A stretch of 6,144 bases of DNA from Saprospirales bacterium (GTDB lineage: Bacteria; Bacteroidota; Bacteroidia; Chitinophagales; Saprospiraceae). The translations under genes were made by a program, and so were the position numbers. Shown piece after piece: positions 1 through 5,444 of the stretch. Within the stretch, counting starts at the first letter, position 1. Each line of letters begins with the position of its first letter. Location: assembly GCA_003448025.1 (NCBI GenBank), contig DLXL01000602.1, positions 1 to 6,144 on the forward strand, written 5' to 3'. The notes below the pieces were generated by a model. It saw nothing but the letters and a program-made list of their open reading frames with translations, was not told where the DNA came from and searched no databases.

Positions 1-559
1 TTTTTAACTCATTGGAATCCAATCCTATAGCGCTTCCAATCTCCAATAGTGTTTGAAAATCTGCTATATTTTTCCCTTCAGAAAAATGTGCTTTAAAAAG
101 AGCTTCTTCAGCTTCGTTTTGTAAACCATATTTAGCGGCCAGATGTGCCAAACGATGGGCATCAAAGGAATTGGCAGAGACCGCTTTTTCAAAATGGTAC
201 TCCAAGCCCACTCCGGCTGCCATATCCGTAACCTGCTGAGCTATTTGACGGGTCTGAGCCATATCCCAGCCCTTGCGTTCTGACAAGTTTTTCAGGTAAT
301 CACCTCCGTTTGAAGGCGCCACGGGATCAAGTTGGAAACTTTTCCAGACTATTTTTACCTGATCCTTTTGTGGGGTTTGCGCTAAGGCTTGTTCCAGTTT
401 CCGTTTGCCAATATAACAAAACGGGCAAACAATGTCGCTCCAAATCTCAATAGTCATCTTGGGAGTAGCAGGTTGGTTGATTAATAAGTTACCCGTGGTA
501 TCATCATGGGTTTGAGCCCCGGCAATGAAAGGCCATAGAAACCACAAATACTTAAGCAT
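1..559 (-). CDS. DsbA-family (FrnE-like) thiol oxidoreductase, probably exported; 3' end outside window
   Basis: Thioredoxin-fold oxidoreductase of the DsbA/FrnE group. The core begins MTIEIWSDIVCPFCYIGKRK, which is the characteristic FrnE-like N-terminus with a CPFC redox centre (residues 45-48 from the start chosen here). It continues with WKSFQLDP, the helical insert, and SFDAHRLAHLA, all typical of the family. About 186 residues are visible and the C-terminal part lies beyond position 1. Most FrnE-like proteins begin near the methionine at 457-455 and are cytoplasmic. Here the frame stays open upstream and encodes MLKYLWFLWPFIAGAQT from ATG 559-557, which looks like a signal peptide with cleavage near AGA-Q, followed by a short linker. 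I therefore prefer 559. ATG 574-572 is also in frame, but it lies very close to the candidate promoter at 586-614. The substrate is unknown; disulfide formation or isomerisation outside the cytoplasm is inferred. The family call is firm, and the start and location are less so. Confidence 0.85.
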   Translation of the reverse strand, partial: MLKYLWFLWPFIAGAQTHDDTTGNLLINQPATPKMTIEIWSDIVCPFCYIGKRKLEQALAQTPQKDQVKIVWKSFQLDPVAPSNGGDYLKNLSERKGWDMAQTRQIAQQVTDMAAGVGLEYHFEKAVSANSFDAHRLAHLAAKYGLQNEAEEALFKAHFSEGKNIADFQTLLEIGSAIGLDSNELK

Positions 560-585
560 AAATTTAACGTCCATGGCAGGAATTC

Positions 586-614
586 GAAACGTAATTTTCA
601 GAAATAGGTTCAAA
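586..614 (-). promoter_or_regulatory. Candidate Bacteroidota promoter for the DsbA-family gene
   Basis: On the minus strand TTTG (614-611) is followed after 17 nt by TACGTTTC (593-586), a one-base departure from the Bacteroidota -7 element TAnnTTTG. Transcription would begin near 578-582, giving a leader of about 20 nt to ATG 559-557. The TTTG falls in the T-tract of the preceding terminator, so part of the match could be coincidental. The position fits a gene that needs its own promoter because a terminator lies just upstream. Confidence 0.4.
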
Positions 615-652
615 AAAATCACCCCCGACTCGCCAATGCGGATCGAGGGTGA
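612..652 (-). terminator. Rho-independent terminator of the 1177-aa secreted protein gene
   Basis: Read on the minus strand, TCACCCTCGA (652-643) pairs with TCGGGGGTGA (628-619) with a single G-U wobble. The 14-nt loop can form a further 3-bp CGC/GCG stem around ATTG. Seven T residues (618-612) follow immediately. The hairpin lies about 90 bp beyond the stop codon at 740-742, and its orientation fits only minus-strand transcription. Nothing else was found between the hairpin and the stop codon. Confidence 0.85.
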
Positions 653-739
653 CGTGTGCAAGTATTATTATCGGTTATTAGTTTATGATGCGCGAGACCT
701 GGTCTAATCTCTCTCCTTTTCAGCTCTTTTACCCGAAAA

Positions 740-988
740 TTAACGTTGCAGCATAAATCTTAGCACTTCTTTCTCGCCATTTTCCGGCTGTACTTCAAGG
801 AAGTAAATGCCATTGGTTAGTCCTTGAGGAATGTCAAGTCGAAGAACGTCTTGTACTGCTTGTTCGGTGAGTGTCTTAACTGTTTGACCTTGTCCATTTA
901 CCACATTGATGCGCAGTTTCTGTCCTGCCCAGTCTGTAAGATCGGCAAACAGAACACCTGAACTTGGATTAGGGTACAACAAAAGTGA
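740..988 (-). other. T9SS type A C-terminal sorting domain (coding segment)
   Basis: Encodes residues 1096-1177 of the secreted protein. The YPNPSSG motif opens the domain, an LRINVVNGQGQ strand lies in the middle, and NGIYFLEVQ plus a final basic LQR close it. This is the canonical layout of the cargo signal recognised by the type IX secretion system of Bacteroidota, and it predicts outer-membrane translocation with removal of this domain. Confidence 0.9.
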
Positions 989-3900
989 GTTTTGATTAGA
1001 TGTCAGATTAAAGTCACGTGCTTGGGATGGCCTGCTGTACGTTGGTGTAACACCTATCGGGCAATAAAAGGTGTTCAAATGTGCTTCATAGAATTTCTGA
1101 TCTGCCAGTCTGGTGGCCAGGTTGATATAGGTCACATCAGCCTGAGCCGGCAAGGTATATTGGAATATTTCGGATTGTCCATTGGAAATGCTATCGGCTG
1201 TCGACTTGAAGCGGATAGAATACATTGGCGTGTAATTAGGGCTTCGTACGATGTACGGACGGCCATCTATGCCTGAATAAATGGAATTATTCAGTGGTTC
1301 CATGGCAATCTGCCCATCCGGGATCTGAATGGCTGTGTAAATCATTTTACTTGCGCAGGAATTAGTAACCCTGATGCGATAAGTGTGATTTTTTTCGACA
1401 TCTGCCGTAATGGAGAGCAGTTCATATTTTATGCAGCCGATCTCCTTAATATCACATGGAGATTCCTCTCTTACATTTACGGTAAAACAGCAAGGTTTTT
1501 CCTGTCCACATTGATCTTTCGCCATAAAACAAACCTGCGTTGCACCGACGGCAAACGTGCTTCCGGAAGCGGGGCCATTGGTACGATTGAGTTCAAGTCC
1601 TGGGCAAAGACAATCGCTCGCAGCAATCGGATTGTTGTAGTTCACGGAAGGGATAGCGCTTCCGGCATTGGTCACAACCGTCACATCGTTAGGGCATTGG
1701 ATGGCAATGTTGGAGGGCGCTGGCGTAAGGTGTTGGAGTGTGTAGGTCACAATGGTGTCGCATCCACCGGTGGTGGATGGGTGGTTTACGATCACTGTAC
1801 CTGGCTGAGTATACGCCTGGCCTGAAATCATAACCGGTTCCCCTGGGCAAAAACCACGTGATTCAGCGCGTGTAGCTTGTGGCTTGAGTTCAAGGGTGTA
1901 AGTAACAATTGTGTCACAGCCTCCGGTAGTGGAAGCAATATTTGCCATCACAGTGCCTGGCTGGCTATACGTCTGACCGGCAATACTGATGGTTTCCCCG
2001 GGGCAAAATACTCTTGTTTCGGCACGGGTTGATTGAGGACGCAATTCCAACGTATACGTAACCAGCGTATCGCAGCCCCCGTTCAATGATGGTAGAACTG
2101 ACAGCACTGAACCTGGCTGTTGGTAAGCCTGTCCATTTATCATTACCGTTTCACCAGGACAAAATGGACGGATTTCAGTGCGAGATACCTGAGGCATTAA
2201 CTCCAGTGTGTGGGTTACGATGGTATCACAGCCGTTTCCAACCGCTGCAATGGTTTCCAGTACGGTAGCTGACTGGCTGTATGATTGGCCGGCAATGACA
2301 ACATTTTGGCCTGGGCAAAAGCGATGCAGTATACTTTTGGCGGGTTGTTGCTTTACTTGCAAAGTGTACGTTACCACGGTATCACATCCGCCGGAATTAG
2401 AAGGCAAATTGGCAATTACTGTACCCGCCTGATTGTACGTTTGCCCGGCAATCATCACCGACTCGCCTGGACAAAACGCAATAGTAACAGACTGAGATGG
2501 TTTAGGGCGTTGAATCAACGTGTAGGTCACCAGGGTGTCACAACCATCCGTAGCAGACTCAAGAATGGATTGCACGATGCCAGGCTGTGCATAAACCTGT
2601 CCGCCAATCATTACGGATTCTCCTTCACAAAAATAAATGGTTTGTGCAATGCTTGGTTGAGCCCAAACTTTCAGCACGAACGTGCAAAGTGTATCACAAC
2701 CTCCATTTACGGCTTCTACCGTATCTACCACAGTGGCAGGTGCTGAATAGGCTATGCCATTAATGGTATAGGTCTCTCCTGTGCACAATCCAACAACATG
2801 AATCCCTGTTATGTAAGGAGAGAGTGTAAGGTTATAATGAACAATGGTGTCGCAGCCTTGCAGCCCCTGTACTGTATCTGTAATCACTTTGGGCGCGGAA
2901 TAGGCCATTCCGTTGATAGAATAGAACTGATTTGGGCACAATGCCACCGTTTTCATTTGAACAGGCGATGGGCTGTTGTTGATTTTTTGGGAGAGCAGAT
3001 TGATCGGCAATGGGGTAATGTTCAGTGGCGTTCCATTCAGCCAGATTGCCTCGGAAGGACCATTGTTGTTATCTGACGAGGTGAAATTTCCCGTCAAAAC
3101 ACCTCCATCTCGTGGACATTGACCTTGAATCAAGCCATTGGCATCTGTTTTTACAACCAATAACTCTGTATTATTGGAACTTATCTTGATGTCGCCAACC
3201 GCAATAAACCCTCCATCTGAGGTTTGAACCGCTTTAAGCAGGCGATCCGCATTGGGGCCTCCATAATTATAAGACCATTGCAGATTACCATTGGCGTCCA
3301 TTTTAGCTAACAGCGCATCGCCTGTATTGCTGTTGAAGTTGTCGTACGGAGTTAAGAGAAATCCACCGTCATTTACTTTTTCAATTCTGCCACGGAGATT
3401 ATTTCCGGGACGGTAGTATATTTTTGACCAGATAGTCTGACCGGTAACAGGGTTTACTTTTTGAACCCATGCTACAACCTCGGCTCCAACATTGGCAGAT
3501 CGGGTATGGTCGGCAAGAAGCATATTTCCATCTTGGGTAGGAACCTGATAATACAATGCTTCTGAATTGTTTCCAGCATACGTACGAGAGCCAAGAACGG
3601 CGCCATTTGTCAGATTCAGGCGTACCAGGGTTGCATCTGCATCCATTCCGCCACTGGCATAGATAACACCACCCTGTACATAATTGCAAAGCAAAATATT
3701 GCCAACATCACTTGAGTAAGATTTGCTCCATACGGTATTGCCTGTGTTCGAAAGTCTTATGACAATGGATTGAGCATTGTTTGAGCCAACCGGGAAAGAC
3801 AAACCGGATAGAATAAAACCGCCGTCGGGTAATAGAAGAACGGAACGGCAAAAATCGTCCGTAGAGCCGGAGTTAATGATTCTGTTCCATACCGTATTGC

Positions 3901-4273
3901 CTGATGCATCCACCTTAACCACAAGGATGTCAGAACTTTCAGCTCCGAAACTGCGGGTTTCACCAACCGCGACAAAACCACCGTCTGGTGTAGCAGTAGC
4001 TGCATTAAATTGATCTGATTGCGCGGCACCGAAGCGTTTTTGCCAAATTGGCATACCATTTGCATCAAGTCGCAGAAGGAGGCCGTCTTGATTGCCAATG
4101 TTGTTGGTAACGTGTCCGGCTACCAAATAGCCATTGGCAGTTTCCAGCACCCAAGTGCCAGATTCCTGACCTGAACCGCCAAAGGTCTTTTGAAAAGAGT
4201 TCTGGCTAAAGGCCAGAGCGCTATATAGACATAACGCCCACAGGATTAGTTTTCTAGTACGCTTTGCTGCCAT
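740..4273 (-). CDS. Large secreted multidomain protein: beta-propeller, eight Cys-pair repeats, HYR-like domain, T9SS type A sorting domain
   Basis: A 1177-residue exported protein, probably surface-attached or released; its ligand or activity is not recognisable. The N-terminus (about 1-23) is a signal peptide: basic MAAKRTRK, hydrophobic LILWALCLYSALAFS, then Q24. Residues about 25-387 hold seven units of the type DGGF..VG...S.D.LVVK.DA.GN..W, matching a seven-bladed propeller. Residues 441-848 are eight repeats of about 52 residues with a C-x28/29-C pair (FCPGE...INGQ.Y.QPGTV...GGCDT.VTYTLEL). Residues about 853-934 resemble a HYR domain. Residues 935-1090 are an unassigned beta-rich region. 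Residues 1096-1177 (LLLYPNPSSG ... NGIYFLEV ... FMLQR) are a T9SS type A sorting domain, normally cleaved after outer-membrane passage. About 31 cysteines remain after signal removal. The gene has its own promoter and terminator, so it is probably monocistronic. An adhesin or matrix role is inference; no catalytic motif was seen. Confidence 0.92.
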   Translation of the reverse strand: MAAKRTRKLILWALCLYSALAFSQNSFQKTFGGSGQESGTWVLETANGYLVAGHVTNNIGNQDGLLLRLDANGMPIWQKRFGAAQSDQFNAATATPDGGFVAVGETRSFGAESSDILVVKVDASGNTVWNRIINSGSTDDFCRSVLLLPDGGFILSGLSFPVGSNNAQSIVIRLSNTGNTVWSKSYSSDVGNILLCNYVQGGVIYASGGMDADATLVRLNLTNGAVLGSRTYAGNNSEALYYQVPTQDGNMLLADHTRSANVGAEVVAWVQKVNPVTGQTIWSKIYYRPGNNLRGRIEKVNDGGFLLTPYDNFNSNTGDALLAKMDANGNLQWSYNYGGPNADRLLKAVQTSDGGFIAVGDIKISSNNTELLVVKTDANGLIQGQCPRDGGVLTGNFTSSDNNNGPSEAIWLNGTPLNITPLPINLLSQKINNSPSPVQMKTVALCPNQFYSINGMAYSAPKVITDTVQGLQGCDTIVHYNLTLSPYITGIHVVGLCTGETYTINGIAYSAPATVVDTVEAVNGGCDTLCTFVLKVWAQPSIAQTIYFCEGESVMIGGQVYAQPGIVQSILESATDGCDTLVTYTLIQRPKPSQSVTIAFCPGESVMIAGQTYNQAGTVIANLPSNSGGCDTVVTYTLQVKQQPAKSILHRFCPGQNVVIAGQSYSQSATVLETIAAVGNGCDTIVTHTLELMPQVSRTEIRPFCPGETVMINGQAYQQPGSVLSVLPSLNGGCDTLVTYTLELRPQSTRAETRVFCPGETISIAGQTYSQPGTVMANIASTTGGCDTIVTYTLELKPQATRAESRGFCPGEPVMISGQAYTQPGTVIVNHPSTTGGCDTIVTYTLQHLTPAPSNIAIQCPNDVTVVTNAGSAIPSVNYNNPIAASDCLCPGLELNRTNGPASGSTFAVGATQVCFMAKDQCGQEKPCCFTVNVREESPCDIKEIGCIKYELLSITADVEKNHTYRIRVTNSCASKMIYTAIQIPDGQIAMEPLNNSIYSGIDGRPYIVRSPNYTPMYSIRFKSTADSISNGQSEIFQYTLPAQADVTYINLATRLADQKFYEAHLNTFYCPIGVTPTYSRPSQARDFNLTSNQNSLLLYPNPSSGVLFADLTDWAGQKLRINVVNGQGQTVKTLTEQAVQDVLRLDIPQGLTNGIYFLEVQPENGEKEVLRFMLQR
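1730..2953 (-). repeat. Eight in-frame 156-bp (52-aa) coding repeats with paired cysteines
   Basis: First cysteines of the repeats fall at residues 446, 497, 549, 601, 653, 705, 757 and 809. The spacing is 51 once and then exactly 52 six times. Each has a partner cysteine 28 (first copy) or 29 residues later, in a GCDT motif. Copies 6-8 (toward the C-terminus) are the most alike, sharing FCPGE, GQ.Y.QPG.V and GGCDT.VTYTL. Copies 1 and 2 are the most divergent, with LCPNQ and LCTGE openings. The copies have drifted at the DNA level, so they are old duplications and not a young satellite. Similar GCD[ST] repeats are common in Bacteroidota surface proteins. Confidence 0.9.
3113..4201 (-). repeat. 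Seven beta-propeller-like coding units
   Basis: Encodes residues about 25-387. Recurrent pieces are DGLLLRLDANGMPIW, SDILVVKVDASGNTVW, AQSIVIRLSNTGNTVW, DATLVRLNLTNGAVLG, VVAWVQKVNPVTGQTIW, GDALLAKMDANGNLQW and TELLVVKTDANGLIQG, each about 46-54 residues apart. They are generally preceded by a DGGF-type strand. Seven units match a closed seven-bladed propeller. The fourth and seventh units lack the tryptophan. Function is unassigned. Confidence 0.75.
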
Positions 4274-4395
4274 GATTAATTAAATCGGATGGGTGAACTA
4301 CTATTGCCCTTCTCTTAACCATGTGCCCTTCTTGAGTTTCAGGAGTTCCCGCTTTCGTAAAAACAGAAACAAAAGATCCCCACACATGTCAAAAG

Positions 4396-4412
4396 AATTG
4401 CGTTGTGCAATT
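4396..4412. promoter_or_regulatory. Short perfect inverted repeat at the predicted transcription start
   Basis: AATTGC (4396-4401) and GCAATT (4407-4412) flank a 5-base centre. The repeat lies about 9 bp downstream of the -7 element of the secreted protein promoter, so it spans the expected start of the transcript. It could be an operator half-site pair or a 5'-end hairpin. Six-base arms can occur by chance, so this is a weak call. Confidence 0.25.
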
Positions 4413-4420
4413 GTATCCCC

Positions 4421-4451
4421 CAAATGTACTATAAGGTAGTATATGGCCAAA
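4421..4451 (-). promoter_or_regulatory. Bacteroidota-type promoter for the 1177-aa secreted protein gene
   Basis: On the minus strand TTTG (4451-4448) is followed after 19 nt by TACATTTG (4428-4421), an exact fit to the Bacteroidota consensus TTTG / TAnnTTTG used by their primary sigma factor. Transcription is predicted to begin near 4413-4417, leaving a leader of about 140 nt before ATG 4273. This indicates that the secreted protein is transcribed separately from the aguAB genes upstream. Confidence 0.7.
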
Positions 4452-4538
4452 ACGAACTAGTAGTTTTGTCGTCTGCGTGATATGTTTTTCGACGAAAGTA
4501 GTCTTTTTGTGGTAAGAACGGGTGACAGGTAGTACATT

Positions 4539-5414
4539 TTAATCCAAATATCTACTGGTTAGCCCCTGGTAATAGTCAATTCTGCGATCCCTGAAAAAGG
4601 GCCAGATCCGCCGGACCGCTTCTGTTCGGGCTTTATCAACTGTAATGACTACATTTTCTTCTTGCTGATGGCTGGCCTGGTATAGTAATTCTCCTTGCGG
4701 GCCTGCAATGAAACTTTGCCCCCAAAACTGAATTCCGCCGGTAACGCCTGTCCAGTCTGGCTCATGCCCTACCCTGTTCACCGTAATAACCGGCAGGCCA
4801 TTGGCAACGGCGTGTCCTCTTTGACTAATTTGCCAGGCATCGTGTTGTCTGTTTTTTTCCTCCTGAGGATCAGTACTTTCCCAGCCGATGGCCGTTGGGT
4901 AAATCAATATTTCGGCGCCTGCAAGAGCCATTAGCCTTGCAGCCTCCGGATACCATTGATCCCAACAAACCAACACGCCTAATTTACCTGCTGAAGTAGA
5001 AATAGGATGGAAGCCCAGGTCGCCCGGTGTAAAATAGAATTTTTCATAGTAAGCCGGGTCGTCAGGAATGTGCATCTTTCTGTATTTGCCGGCAATGGAT
5101 CCATCTTTTTCAAATACGACTGCCGTATTATGGTATAAGCCAGGTGCACGTTTTTCAAACAATGAGGTTACCAGTACTACACCGTGCTTCCGGGCTGCCT
5201 GAGAAAATATTTCTGTATCTGGGCCTGGAATAGGCTCTGCCAGATCAAACATGGCTGTTTCTTCCGCCTGGCAGAAGTAAATACCACAATGCAATTCCTG
5301 AAGGACAACTATAGTGGCGCCTTTTTCAGCGCATGCAGCGATGCCATCCAGAGATTTTTGAATATTAGAAGCTTTATCCGCTGTACAGGATTGCTGAACG
5401 ATTCCGACTTTCAT
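4539..5414 (-). CDS. aguB: N-carbamoylputrescine amidohydrolase (nitrilase superfamily)
   Basis: A complete 291-residue cytoplasmic enzyme that hydrolyses N-carbamoylputrescine to putrescine, CO2 and ammonia, the last step of the agmatine route to putrescine. The nitrilase-superfamily triad is visible: Glu40 in VVLQELH, Lys113 in KYRKMHIPDD, and the nucleophile Cys150 in VLVCWDQWYPEA. The AguB-type segments LFEKRAPGLYHNTAVV, YYEKFYFTPGDLG, IYPTAIGWES and the C-terminal WPFFRDRRIDYYQ separate it from other carbon-nitrogen hydrolases. Length and both ends match the family, so ATG 5414-5412 is the start despite the lack of a Shine-Dalgarno sequence. It lies 30 bp after the aguA stop and is almost certainly co-transcribed with it. 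The upstream frame is open back to that TAG. No sequence oddity was seen inside the gene. Confidence 0.95.
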   Translation of the reverse strand: MKVGIVQQSCTADKASNIQKSLDGIAACAEKGATIVVLQELHCGIYFCQAEETAMFDLAEPIPGPDTEIFSQAARKHGVVLVTSLFEKRAPGLYHNTAVVFEKDGSIAGKYRKMHIPDDPAYYEKFYFTPGDLGFHPISTSAGKLGVLVCWDQWYPEAARLMALAGAEILIYPTAIGWESTDPQEEKNRQHDAWQISQRGHAVANGLPVITVNRVGHEPDWTGVTGGIQFWGQSFIAGPQGELLYQASHQQEENVVITVDKARTEAVRRIWPFFRDRRIDYYQGLTSRYLD

Positions 5415-5444
5415 GAGAAAAGGTGGTTGTATAGTATGAATGGG

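Larger units (their letters stand above)
4274..4538. other. Intergenic region between aguB and the secreted protein gene
   Basis: This 265-bp stretch separates two minus-strand genes and contains no credible coding frame. It holds the promoter at 4421-4451 and a leader of roughly 140 nt ending in the AT-rich sequence TTTAATTAATC just before ATG 4273. Such AT-rich, Shine-Dalgarno-free leaders are usual in Bacteroidota. I found no convincing rho-independent terminator for aguB: the only complementary pieces near 4468-4493 are about four bases long. Confidence 0.7.

Noticed and set aside
525..707. A 60-codon plus-strand open frame running across the terminator
   Set aside because: It overlaps the start of the minus-strand oxidoreductase gene, its candidate promoter and the terminator hairpin, and its product resembles nothing recognisable.
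1730..2953. Regular repeats considered as a CRISPR array
   Set aside because: The period is 156 bp, in frame throughout, with coding variation and no constant repeat/variable spacer structure.
992..3076. Several open frames of about 60-150 codons on the plus strand opposite the secreted protein gene
   Set aside because: They are antisense to a clearly real 1177-residue frame. Those opposite the repeat array recur because the array itself repeats, and none shows a recognisable domain or a sensible start context.
4461..4468. TAGTTTTG, a TAnnTTTG match on the plus strand
   Set aside because: There is no TTTG at the right distance upstream and no plus-strand gene to serve.
4459..4512. Similar pieces AGTAGTTTTGT and AGTAGTCTTTTTGT plus weak GTCG/CGAC complementarity, considered as an aguB terminator or an operator
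   Set aside because: The similarity is low-complexity, the possible stem is about four base pairs, and no stem plus T-tract arrangement is present on the minus strand.
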